Shown here: positions 7,359-14,093 of the stretch, in pieces
Position numbering within the stretch: position 1 is the first letter of the stretch
Layout: each line of letters begins with the position of its first letter
Source of the DNA: CAJOLV01 sp045631885
GTDB lineage: Bacteria; Bacillota_I; Bacilli_A; RFN20; CAG-826
Direction of reading: 5' to 3'
DNA length: 47,715 bases
NCBI GenBank assembly: GCA_045631885.1
Contig: JAZQVN010000032.1
Span: 1 to 47,715 of the forward strand
The notes under the pieces: generated by a model
What the model was told of the DNA's origin: nothing
The model's database searches: none
What the model saw: only the letters and a program-made list of their open reading frames with translations
Made by a program: the position numbers and the translations under genes

Positions 7359-8300
7359 TTAAACCAACTTCCTCATCTTCCTCATTTGACTCTTTTTGTG
7401 TTTGATCAATGAGTGGGTGTAAATATTTAACGTTGTGGTGATATCTGAATGGCCCAATATTTCAGATAGTGTTTTGATATCCATTTTGTTTTCTAACGCT
7501 CTGGTGGCAAAGGTATGTCTTAAACAATGGAAGTTTAATTGTCTAACTTTGATCTTTTTTAATATTGAGCTTAGTCTCCACACGACTGTTTTATCAGTGA
7601 GGAGTCCACCATCGCTTTTACATACAACATATTTAGATAACTTTTTATTCTTTAATTCTTTTAATTCTTCTTTTAAGAAAGTGGGTAATGGGATATCTCT
7701 AATTGAGTTCTTTGTTTTTGGTTCATCAATGACATAAACCCATTTATCACTTCTTTTATCAAATATCTTATATTTAGTTTTATTAATTCTCATTACACCA
7801 GTTTTGAAATTGATGTCTTGAAAAGTTAATGCCATTGCTTCCCCTAGTCTTAATCCTGTATATAACACTAAAGTGTAAATAAAGTTCTCTACTCGATTAT
7901 CAATTTTTAAATACTTCTCTAATTTAATTTGTTCTTCAATAGTAAAGGCTTTGACTTTCTCTTCTTTTTTAAGAGGTGATCTTTTTATCTTTAATGTTGG
8001 ATTATGGTCTAATAATTCAAAATCCACTGCGTAATTAAATGATTGTTTAAAGACATCAATCACATGATTAATCGTCGAGGATGAATAATGTTTATGAGTT
8101 CTTTCGCTTATCTTTTCTTTAAATTCATTAAAGTATTTTTGAATATCACGAGGGGTGATATCTTTGATATCTCGACTCGATATCTCGTGATTAACAATAT
8201 GATTATTGATAATAGATTCATATCGTAATATTGTTCTTGGTTTAACTTCGTCTTGATGGTTGATAAATAACCATTCATTTACTAATTCTAAAAATGTCAT
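7359..8300 (-). CDS. Tyrosine site-specific recombinase (integrase family)
   Basis: A 313-aa tyrosine recombinase. Residues 1-100 form a SAM-like core-binding domain (start TFLELVNEWLF). The catalytic domain has Arg151 (TGLRLGEA), His258 and Arg261 (HCLRHTF), His284 (LGHSD) and nucleophile Tyr294 (NIYTHS). All key residues are present, so it should be active. It lacks the extra arm-type domain of Tn916-like integrases and has no excisionase neighbour. It is distinct from the housekeeping XerC at 28357. It sits immediately beside the secreted-protein cassettes, making it the natural candidate to invert them. A leftover integrase of the surrounding island is the alternative. GGGAG precedes its ATG inside a hairpin (8307-8334). 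Confidence 0.88.
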   Translation of the reverse strand: MTFLELVNEWLFINHQDEVKPRTILRYESIINNHIVNHEISSRDIKDITPRDIQKYFNEFKEKISERTHKHYSSSTINHVIDVFKQSFNYAVDFELLDHNPTLKIKRSPLKKEEKVKAFTIEEQIKLEKYLKIDNRVENFIYTLVLYTGLRLGEAMALTFQDINFKTGVMRINKTKYKIFDKRSDKWVYVIDEPKTKNSIRDIPLPTFLKEELKELKNKKLSKYVVCKSDGGLLTDKTVVWRLSSILKKIKVRQLNFHCLRHTFATRALENKMDIKTLSEILGHSDITTTLNIYTHSLIKHKKSQMRKMRKLV

Positions 8301-8334
8301 AAAAAAACTCCCTTATATCTTCATATTAGGGAGT
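8301..8334 (-). terminator. Terminator hairpin overlapping the recombinase ribosome-binding site
   Basis: On the minus strand ACTCCCT (8328-8334) pairs with AGGGAGT (8307-8313) and is followed by seven T then the recombinase ATG. It ends the Nudix transcript, while its 3' arm is the recombinase Shine-Dalgarno sequence. Read-through messages would therefore hide that ribosome-binding site. Confidence 0.7.
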
Positions 8335-8336
8335 AT

Positions 8337-8849
8337 CTACTTATTTAATATCTTATGTGCTTCTTTTAATATCGGTAATTCTCTATTTCTAATTAGTTTG
8401 CCTAATTTACTATTAGAGCATCTTTCGTATTCATTAACTGCTTCTTCGTACTTTAGTTTTAATGTTGATAAATGGAAATCCTCTATTTCATCTTTCATTA
8501 AATGCTTTTCACCAAAGGATAATATCTTACATAAATAATAATGATTTATATTATGTCGATGAATTAAGTTATAGTAGTCACTCACGATTCCTATTTCAGT
8601 TATCACTTCTACTTCCACACCTAATTCTTCTTTTAATTCACGATGGATTGCGGATAATAAGTCTTCGTTTGGTTCCACTCCACCACCGGAGGTTTCAATT
8701 AAAGTGGCTTTACCAAACATATCATCTCTTATCGCACGACAAAAATAATAATAGCCTTCTTCATCAATCACAATGGCTCTTACTATTTGTCTATCATGGT
8801 CAGTATATGTATATTCCCATTCAGTATCTTTCAATTCAATGTTAAGCAT
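8337..8849 (-). CDS. Nudix hydrolase
   Basis: A 170-aa Nudix-family pyrophosphohydrolase. The Nudix box GX5EX7REUXEEXGU is complete: Gly56, Glu62, Arg70-Glu71, Glu74-Glu75 and Gly77 (RELKEELGV). These residues bind the divalent metal and catalyse cleavage of a nucleoside diphosphate linked to another group. The substrate cannot be told from sequence. No good ribosome-binding site is visible at the ATG, which lies 9 bases after the brnA stop, so it may be translated by coupling from the BrnT/BrnA operon. Confidence 0.85.
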   Translation of the reverse strand: MLNIELKDTEWEYTYTDHDRQIVRAIVIDEEGYYYFCRAIRDDMFGKATLIETSGGGVEPNEDLLSAIHRELKEELGVEVEVITEIGIVSDYYNLIHRHNINHYYLCKILSFGEKHLMKDEIEDFHLSTLKLKYEEAVNEYERCSNSKLGKLIRNRELPILKEAHKILNK

Positions 8850-8858
8850 AATTACAAA

Positions 8859-9059
8859 TTAGAAATGAATCTTTCTATTAGTGTTCTTACAGTCTAGTAA
8901 ATAAAGATTGATTAAAGTTTGATAAGGGATTCCTGTTTCGTTAGACATAGATTTAAAATAATCCAAAACATCTTCGTTGATATTTATAGTTATTTGTTTT
9001 TTTAATTTTTTAACATATGGATTCTTTTGTCCATTTTTGAAATCGTATTCTTCTATCAT
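8859..9059 (-). CDS. brnA: BrnA-type ribbon-helix-helix antitoxin
   Basis: A 66-aa protein with a basic, polar N-terminus and a ribbon-helix-helix segment at residues 20-55 (QITININEDVLDYFKSM, then GIPYQTLINLYL), as in BrnA/CopG-like antitoxins. It would bind the BrnT product and its own promoter. It starts 5 bases after the brnT stop, with AAAGGATG inside the end of brnT as its ribosome-binding site. The toxin-first order is the usual one for brnT/brnA. Confidence 0.8.
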   Translation of the reverse strand: MIEEYDFKNGQKNPYVKKLKKQITININEDVLDYFKSMSNETGIPYQTLINLYLLDCKNTNRKIHF

Positions 9060-9064
9060 AATAT

Positions 9065-9352
9065 TTATTTCATCCTTTCAACATATTGTTGTGATTCATT
9101 TTTAGTAGCCTTTCTAGCAGATATTAATCTAATGACTTCTTCATCTTGTCGATAACAATGACACACGACTAACAAATTAGCAAACTGACTAAATCCTATT
9201 AATATGTACCGTTCTTCAGAATCACTGTGTTCAGGATCGTCAATCAGCAAACCATTTTCATCATAAAAAGCAGACATTGCTTCCTGAAAACTCACATTGT
9301 GTTTTGCAACATTGGAAACGTTTTTATTCTCGTCCCATTCAAATCTTAACAT
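9065..9352 (-). CDS. brnT: BrnT-family ribonuclease toxin
   Basis: A 95-aa RelE-fold toxin. The family landmarks are present in order: FEWDENKN at the N-terminus, KHNVSFQEA, DDPEHSDSEERYILIGFS, then IRLISARKAT and a C-terminal ESQQYVE. Known BrnT proteins are RNases that stop translation and are induced by stress when the antitoxin is lost. It heads an operon with brnA and perhaps the Nudix gene. The ATG has no Shine-Dalgarno sequence; the predicted promoter gives a very short leader. Confidence 0.88.
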   Translation of the reverse strand: MLRFEWDENKNVSNVAKHNVSFQEAMSAFYDENGLLIDDPEHSDSEERYILIGFSQFANLLVVCHCYRQDEEVIRLISARKATKNESQQYVERMK

Positions 9353-9375
9353 AATTAAATCATAATTACACTATA

Positions 9376-9404
9376 ATTATATATAGCGTATCCTCCTTTC
9401 TTAA
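9376..9404 (-). promoter_or_regulatory. Promoter of brnT-brnA
   Basis: On the minus strand TTAAGA (9399-9404), a 17-nt spacer and a perfect TATAAT (9376-9381). The palindrome TATAATTATA covers the -10 box and could be where BrnA binds to repress the operon. The start codon at 9352 lies only about 24 bases downstream of the -10 box. Confidence 0.6.
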
Positions 9405-9435
9405 AAAAACTGACTTTCGGCGTCCTCAAAAGGAG

Positions 9436-9538
9436 ATATAAAAAAGCCATCACCATAATAAAAACACCTGGTGTAACTAACTGCTGATATCCCTATCAAC
9501 TATAGCTACTAGTGTTTCATCACTCCTCGGTGATGGCC
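9436..9538 (-). ncRNA. Candidate structured small RNA ending in a terminator-like stem
   Basis: GCCATCACC and GGTGATGGC (9446-9454 and 9530-9538) form a perfect 9-bp closing stem about 75 nt apart. On the minus strand the 3' arm is followed directly by TTTTTT (9436-9445), as for an intrinsic terminator. Inside lie the palindrome ACACCTGGTGT and further short stems. It matches no riboswitch or RNA class that I recognise. No minus-strand gene reads directly through it. It could be a small RNA, an attenuator or the relic of a mobile element. Confidence 0.4.
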
Positions 9539-9540
9539 AC

Positions 9541-9753
9541 ATGCTCGGATTTAAATCTTTGGGTAGCAAATACTTCGCCAAAAATGAAATTGGCGAACAA
9601 CCTGTTGGCCAAATTCCGTGGGGAACTATTATCAAAATAATGCAAAAATCTTCTTCTTAAGAAGAAATGATGTGGTATATCAATCAAATGTATAAAAATA
9701 GATGGTCTAGATCATCGGTCATAAGACAATTTGAGTCAAGGGACTATTATTAA
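9541..9753 (+). pseudogene. Decayed fragment of a DUF1016 (YhcG-like) PDDEXK nuclease gene
   Basis: Read from ATG 9541, the frame gives IGEQPVGQIPWGTIIKIMQK, then an in-frame TAA (9658-9660), then MMWYINQMYKNRWSRSSVIR and a second stop at 9751. These resemble the conserved segments of the DUF1016/YhcG family (QxPWGHxIxIMxK and WYIxxTxENGWSRxxLxxQ). Only about 70 codons remain, both ends are missing and one stop interrupts it. Members often sit near restriction-modification genes on islands. The call rests on recalled motifs, not an alignment. Confidence 0.55.
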
Positions 9754-9759
9754 ATATTA

Positions 9760-9896
9760 TTAGAACTTATGACCGCATTGAGGGCAGAATTTCATATTCG
9801 CATCAATGACCGCGCCACATTCAGGGCAAGTCTTTTCGTTTGTTGTCGCTTGTCGCAATGTGAGCAGAATTTTGGACGACATTTCTTAACGTTTTC
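9760..9896 (-). pseudogene. Frameshifted zinc-ribbon protein remnant
   Basis: On the minus strand one frame gives KKCRPKFCSHC and the neighbouring frame continues QATTNEKTCPEC...MKFCPQCGHKF and stop. Joining them with one missing base near 9855 would restore a typical double zinc ribbon of CxxC pairs. As it stands, only a 40-codon frame from ATG 9882 is open, and it has lost the first CxxC pair. It sits immediately downstream of the TfoX-like gene. Probably the tail of a lost zinc-ribbon protein. Confidence 0.5.
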
Positions 9897-9898
9897 GC

Positions 9899-10192
9899 TT
9901 ATTTGTTCTTTAAATCCTGATAGGCTAATTCAACAAATTCTTTGATTACATCGCTATCTTCACTATCGATAAGGAGCATCGCTTTACCTGTTGGATAAGG
10001 TATTTGTTCTTTTAATCCTTTATCTAATAAAGATTTAGTTTTCTTAATGAGGAACCTATTATCATAGATACCTCCAAAGATGACATTATCTTTATATAAG
10101 ATGAATTCTCCCATCATCTTTTTATAAGATATGCCTCTTACTTCTCTTAATAATTCCAATATGAAATCTAAATAATCTTTATTACTCGCCAT
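9899..10192 (-). CDS. TfoX N-terminal domain protein
   Basis: A 97-aa protein consisting only of the TfoX/Sxy N-terminal domain (motifs GISYKKMMGEFILYKD, FGGIYDNRFLIKKT, PYPTGKAMLLID). In gammaproteobacteria TfoX controls competence genes, but short stand-alone versions are widespread in Firmicutes with unknown roles, so no competence role is claimed. The ATG follows a hairpin, AGCAC-AAA-GTGCT, with no Shine-Dalgarno sequence. TATAAT at 10209-10214 gives a very short leader. Confidence 0.75.
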   Translation of the reverse strand: MASNKDYLDFILELLREVRGISYKKMMGEFILYKDNVIFGGIYDNRFLIKKTKSLLDKGLKEQIPYPTGKAMLLIDSEDSDVIKEFVELAYQDLKNK

Positions 10193-10282
10193 AGCACTTT
10201 GTGCTTAAATTATAACATTATTCGATGAAAATGTGTCCCAAAGTGCAATTTCCTTCATTTTGCACTTTGGAATTGCACTTTG
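10193..10282. repeat. Cluster of GCACTTTG repeats upstream of the TfoX-like gene
   Basis: Four copies of GCACTTTG or CAAAGTGC occur within 90 bases: around 10194, 10239, 10262 and 10275. CCAAAGTGCAA (about 10238) and TTGCACTTTGG (10260-10270) form an 11-bp inverted repeat. The -10 box TATAAT of the TfoX-like gene (10209-10214, minus strand) lies among them, so they may be operator sites. Confidence 0.5.
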
Positions 10283-10312
10283 AAAAAAATAATGGTACAT
10301 AAATGTACCATT
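10283..10312 (-). terminator. Terminator of the tRNA-Leu(CAA) transcript
   Basis: AATGGTACAT pairs perfectly with ATGTACCATT (10291-10312) around a 2-nt gap and is followed on the minus strand by ATTTTTTTC. It lies 11 bases after the tRNA CCA end. Confidence 0.8.
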
Positions 10313-10323
10313 AATCTTCATTT

Positions 10324-10410
10324 TGGTGCCCAAGGTCGGAATCGAACCGACACGGTATCGCTACCGCTGGATTTTGAGTCCAGTGCGTCTACCAATTTCA
10401 CCACTCGGGC
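10324..10410 (-). tRNA. tRNA-Leu (anticodon CAA)
   Basis: On the minus strand the acceptor pair is GCCCGAG/CTTGGGC with encoded ACCA. The anticodon stem-loop is CTGGA-CTCAAAA-TCCAG, giving anticodon CAA (codon UUG). There is a long class II variable arm and a normal TTCGATT T-loop. It marks the right edge of the accessory region; tRNA-Leu genes are common integration sites, but no att repeat was found in the window. Confidence 0.95.
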
Positions 10411-10451
10411 GTGCTAGACTATTATATAGAGATATATTAATAAAATACAAA

Positions 10452-10480
10452 TGTTTTTCAAAAACTATACATTGTATAAT
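10452..10480 (+). promoter_or_regulatory. Promoter of the MFS transporter-glycosidase operon
   Basis: TGTTTT (10452-10457), a 17-nt spacer and a perfect TATAAT (10475-10480), 23 bases before the transporter ATG. The -35 box is weak. The leader would be short, with only GTTGGA as a possible ribosome-binding site. Confidence 0.55.
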
Positions 10481-10503
10481 TTAGTTAAAGTTGGACTTAA
10501 ATT

Positions 10504-11805
10504 ATGGAATCTAAATTAGGATTAAGAAAATGGGTAGCCTTTCTACTTGCTGGCTTTGTTGGTCAATTAGCCTGGGCGATTGAAAACAATTATTTAAATT
10601 TATACGTATTCTTCTGTACCCAAGAATATTCATTTATTCCAGTGATGACTGCCTTAAGCGCAGTTACTGCGACAATTGTCACCTTATTTATGGGAGCTTT
10701 ATCCGATAGATTAGGTAAGAGAAAGATATTTATCTCTTTAGGATATATCATCTGGGGTATCTCAATTATCTTATTTGCTTTCTTAGATCCACATAACAAT
10801 ATCACTATTATTGCGAATAACAGCGTATTCCTCGCTGGTAGCTTAATTGTAGCGATGGACTGTATCATGACTTTCTTTGGTAGCACCGCGAATGACGCTG
10901 CGTTTAATGCTTCAATTACAGAAAGCACTAATCCATTAAATAGAGGAAAAGTCGAATCAGTTATCTCTATTCTTCCACTTATCGCGATGATCGCGGTTGT
11001 TGTGGTTGGAGGAATATTTGTTGATGGAAGTGAAAAACACTGGGATATCTTCTTTTATCTCTTTGGTGGTATCACTATTGTAGTAGGTATCATTTGTCTA
11101 TTCTTATATCCAAAAGATGTCGCTACACCAAATAAAGATGAACCATATTTCAAAAACATCATCCATGGCTTCAGACCAAGTGTTGTGGCAAATAACCAAT
11201 TATTATATTTATCTCTATTAGCCTTCATGGTCTTTAATATCGGTATTCAAATCTTTATGCCGTATTTCATGGTCTATGTCCAAGAAGGATTAAATATCAA
11301 AGGTGGAGACTTCACCATTACTCTTGGTGTTGTTTTAGTGGTCGCTTCTATCTTAACTGTGGTTATGGGCTTATTCATGGATAAGATTGGTAAAAACAAG
11401 ATTATTTTCCCAGCTTTAATAGTCGCGGTTATTGGTGGAATCATTATGACATTTGTAAGACAAACAATCGGCGTTATGATTGGTGGCACAATCTTAATGG
11501 CGGGCTATTTAATCTGCACCGCAATATTAGGAGCAAAAGTCAGAGATTATACCCCACAAAACCAAGCGGGCTTATTCCAAGGTGTTCGTATGGTGTTCGT
11601 CGTTTTAATCCCAATGGTGACTGGTCCATATATTGGACAAGCTGTCAGTTTAATTAACGCTCAAACATATGTGAATGAATATGGTCAAACAGTCACTAGA
11701 CCAAATGAATTCATCTTCTTATTCACCGCGATTGTTCTCGCTTTAGTGAGTATTGTTATCATTATCTTAATGAAGAAAGAGAAAGAAAATGAAAAAGCCG
11801 CTTAG
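10504..11805 (+). CDS. MFS transporter, probably for a glycoside or sugar
   Basis: A 433-aa integral membrane protein with about 12 hydrophobic segments. The major-facilitator loop motif GALSDRLGKRK follows TM2, and a related GLFMDKIGKNK occurs in the second half. The N-terminal AWAIENNYLNLYVF resembles sugar transporters of the GPH/SLC45-like group. Its stop lies inside the start of a GH2 glycosidase gene (17-base overlap), suggesting that it imports an oligosaccharide or glycoside for that enzyme. Substrate specificity is not visible. Confidence 0.85.
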   Translation: MESKLGLRKWVAFLLAGFVGQLAWAIENNYLNLYVFFCTQEYSFIPVMTALSAVTATIVTLFMGALSDRLGKRKIFISLGYIIWGISIILFAFLDPHNNITIIANNSVFLAGSLIVAMDCIMTFFGSTANDAAFNASITESTNPLNRGKVESVISILPLIAMIAVVVVGGIFVDGSEKHWDIFFYLFGGITIVVGIICLFLYPKDVATPNKDEPYFKNIIHGFRPSVVANNQLLYLSLLAFMVFNIGIQIFMPYFMVYVQEGLNIKGGDFTITLGVVLVVASILTVVMGLFMDKIGKNKIIFPALIVAVIGGIIMTFVRQTIGVMIGGTILMAGYLICTAILGAKVRDYTPQNQAGLFQGVRMVFVVLIPMVTGPYIGQAVSLINAQTYVNEYGQTVTRPNEFIFLFTAIVLALVSIVIIILMKKEKENEKAA

Positions 11806-13456
11806 TGAATATCCAAACCCTCAATTCATGAGGGAATCATATATCTCTTTAAACGGATATTGGGACTATAAAATCAGTAAAAGTCCTGTAATTCCTCAAT
11901 CTTTTGATGAAAAAATACTCGTTCCTTATTCTCCAGAGACTGAATTAAGTGAAGTTAATCATCTCCTTCTTCCAGATGAATATTTGTTCTATAAATTAGA
12001 ATTTGAATTAGAAGATGAATTTATTAAAGATAAAGTTTATCTCCACTTTTTAGGTGTCGATCAAGTGTGTGAAGTTTTATTAAACGGCCACACATTAGGA
12101 AGACACACCGGAGGCTTTTTACCATTTAGTTTTGAAATTAAATCTAAATTAGAAAAGAAAAATGTTTTAATCGTTAAAGTCCAAGATTTCACAGATACAA
12201 AATTACACTCTCGCGGAAAACAAAAATTAAAACACGGTGGCTTATGGTATACACCTCAATCTGGTATCTATTTACCAGTCTATTTAGAGAGTACACCCTT
12301 CCTTCACGTTGAGAGTTTTGAATTAACTCCTGATATTGATAAAAGTGAATTAATCATCAATGTCAAATCTGGCGCGGATGCGTGTAATGTCGTTATTCAA
12401 GATAAGGAAATGCATATCTCTTGTAATGAAGATGTCCATATCCCAATTAAAGATATGCATCTATGGTCCACTGAAGATCCATATCTATATCCATTAACCA
12501 TTAAGGTTGGAGAGGATTTAGTAAAGTCATATTTTGCGATGCGTAAATTCTCTGTTATTGAAGAAAATGGATTTAAACGATTTGCCTTAAATAATAAACC
12601 AATCTTTATGAAAGGTGTTTTAGACCAAGGATATTATAAAAAGGGATATCTCACTCCTGAAAGTTATGAAGACTATATCAAAGATATCGAACTAGTCAAA
12701 TCTCTTGGTTTTAATACGATTAGAAAACATATCAAGATTGAAATACCAAGATGGTATTACGAATGCGATAAAAGAGGGGTTATTGTTTGGCAAGACTTCG
12801 TTAACGGAGGGGGTAAATATCATTTACCAGTAGTTATCTTCCCATTATTCACTCGTTTACATTTAAGTGATAAACTCCATTTCTTATTTGGTAGACGTGA
12901 TAAAAAGGCAAGAGAAGAAACAGTGAAAGAGTTTAAGCAAACAATTAATTATTTATATAATTTCCCATCAATCGCATTATGGACCATCTTTAATGAAGGA
13001 TGGGGACAATTTGATACGAAGAAGATTCTCCCTGAATTAAAGAAACTAGATGATACAAGATTATATGACCACGCTTCTGGATGGCATGACCAAAAGATAA
13101 GTGATGTTAAATCTCTTCATGTCTATTTCCAAAAAGCGAGAATGCCTTTAAGTAAGAAAAGAGTTATCGCAATTACTGAATTTGGAGGATTAGTTCTTCC
13201 AATTGAAGGGCATAGAATCGAAGGAAATTCAATTTATAAGAAGTTCTCTTCTAAAGAAGAATATGTCGCTGCGTATGAAAAAATGATTAATCGAGATATC
13301 ATCGGTCAAATTGATAAAGGATTATCCGCGTCAATATACACTCAGTTAAGTGATGTTGAAGAAGAGACTAATGGATTTATCACTTTTGATCGAGAAGTCA
13401 TAAAAGTAGATCCAGATATCATTAAAAAGATTAACGATAAAATTGAAATAAAATAG
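11789..13456 (+). CDS. Glycoside hydrolase family 2 enzyme (beta-galactosidase or beta-glucuronidase type)
   Basis: A 555-aa GH2 enzyme with the usual three domains: jelly-roll sugar-binding domain (about residues 1-170, with LNGYWDYK and VLLNGHTLGRHTGGF), an immunoglobulin-like domain, and a TIM barrel from about residue 260. The acid/base is probably Glu403 (FNEGWGQF) and the nucleophile Glu464 (ITEFGG). There is no signal peptide, so it acts in the cytosol on imported glycosides. It lacks the C-terminal domains of LacZ, as in shorter GH2 members. It overlaps the transporter gene by 17 bases, with AAAGAGAAAGAAA before its ATG. The exact sugar specificity is open. Confidence 0.88.
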   Translation: MKKPLSEYPNPQFMRESYISLNGYWDYKISKSPVIPQSFDEKILVPYSPETELSEVNHLLLPDEYLFYKLEFELEDEFIKDKVYLHFLGVDQVCEVLLNGHTLGRHTGGFLPFSFEIKSKLEKKNVLIVKVQDFTDTKLHSRGKQKLKHGGLWYTPQSGIYLPVYLESTPFLHVESFELTPDIDKSELIINVKSGADACNVVIQDKEMHISCNEDVHIPIKDMHLWSTEDPYLYPLTIKVGEDLVKSYFAMRKFSVIEENGFKRFALNNKPIFMKGVLDQGYYKKGYLTPESYEDYIKDIELVKSLGFNTIRKHIKIEIPRWYYECDKRGVIVWQDFVNGGGKYHLPVVIFPLFTRLHLSDKLHFLFGRRDKKAREETVKEFKQTINYLYNFPSIALWTIFNEGWGQFDTKKILPELKKLDDTRLYDHASGWHDQKISDVKSLHVYFQKARMPLSKKRVIAITEFGGLVLPIEGHRIEGNSIYKKFSSKEEYVAAYEKMINRDIIGQIDKGLSASIYTQLSDVEEETNGFITFDREVIKVDPDIIKKINDKIEIK

Positions 13457-13478
13457 GTGGTTATTCAACCACCTTTTC
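13456..13478 (+). terminator. Bidirectional terminator between the GH2 and GNAT genes
   Basis: GGTGGTT and AACCACC (13456-13473) form a 7-bp stem with a 4-nt loop. TTTTCTT follows on the plus strand and ATTTTATTT on the minus strand, so it can end both convergent genes. Confidence 0.8.
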
Positions 13479-14018
13479 TTATAACTTTAACATCGCGGTA
13501 ATTTCATCGCCCTCTTCTTCGTGGAGATATTCTAAGAATACTTCTTTAAAACCAAATGAAGCATATAGATCTTTCGCTACTTTGTTTCTTGGCTCATAAG
13601 ATAAAACTGCATATTCTGCTTTTCCATTAGGAAAGGTTTTAATGAAATCTAATGCTTGTTTAAAAGCTTCTTTACCATATCCTCTATTTTGATATTTCTT
13701 ATCAATCATAAATCTCCAAATGTCGTAATATGGCGTTCCTTCTATTTTTTTATAATCTTCACTATTTAGCCAATCTTCTCTTTCATATCCTGTCCAATCA
13801 GTGCCAAACAGTAATTGCATAAAGCCAACAATTGTTTTGCCGTTCATCACCGCGAAAGCATATACTGGAGTGCCTTCTGACATTTCAAGAAAAGCATGGA
13901 TAAGACTAGCTCTATTACTAGCAACATAATTTTCTTGTTCTTTAGTGACACGAAGTTTAATAACTTTGATGTAATTATCCCAAGAGATTTTTTCTAAATG
14001 GATTTGATTCTTTTTCAT
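13479..14018 (-). CDS. GNAT-family N-acetyltransferase
   Basis: A 179-aa acetyltransferase that would move an acetyl group from acetyl-CoA to an amine. The acetyl-CoA-binding motif is YQNRGYGKEAF, followed by EPRNKVAKDLYASFGFKEV. Overall it resembles SpeG/BltD-like diamine and polyamine acetyltransferases, but the substrate is not certain. The ATG at 14018 is chosen over the upstream start at 14075 because GGGGGA precedes it at proper distance and a promoter and terminator occupy the earlier bases. Confidence 0.82.
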   Translation of the reverse strand: MKKNQIHLEKISWDNYIKVIKLRVTKEQENYVASNRASLIHAFLEMSEGTPVYAFAVMNGKTIVGFMQLLFGTDWTGYEREDWLNSEDYKKIEGTPYYDIWRFMIDKKYQNRGYGKEAFKQALDFIKTFPNGKAEYAVLSYEPRNKVAKDLYASFGFKEVFLEYLHEEEGDEITAMLKL

Positions 14019-14043
14019 AATATATCCCCCATTAATCTTAACC

Positions 14044-14081
14044 AGTATAACAAAAAAAGCACTTCGATAAAACAAAGTGCT
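14044..14081 (-). terminator. Terminator of the tRNA-Arg/tRNA-Leu transcript overlapping the GNAT promoter
   Basis: On the minus strand AGCACTT pairs with AAGTGCT (14075-14081 with 14058-14064), followed by seven T. Immediately after comes TATACT (14044-14049), a likely -10 box for the GNAT gene whose spacer and -35 region lie in the hairpin. Confidence 0.7.
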
Positions 14082-14093
14082 GACTTTCTTTTT

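Noticed and set aside
9446..9538. A known riboswitch (fluoride, THF, ZTP) or a hammerhead-like ribozyme in the structured segment
   Set aside because: Short similarities such as TGATGA exist, but the conserved cores of these classes are not present in order; it is left as an unassigned structured RNA.
10193..10282. A CRISPR array made of the GCACTTTG repeats
   Set aside because: The repeats are only about 8 bases, occur in both orientations and have irregular spacing; no cas genes are present in the window.
1..10410. A prophage or integrative element inserted at tRNA-Leu(CAA)
   Set aside because: There are no phage structural or conjugation genes and no copy of the tRNA 3' end was found elsewhere in the window; the left edge is outside view, so an island remains possible but unproven.
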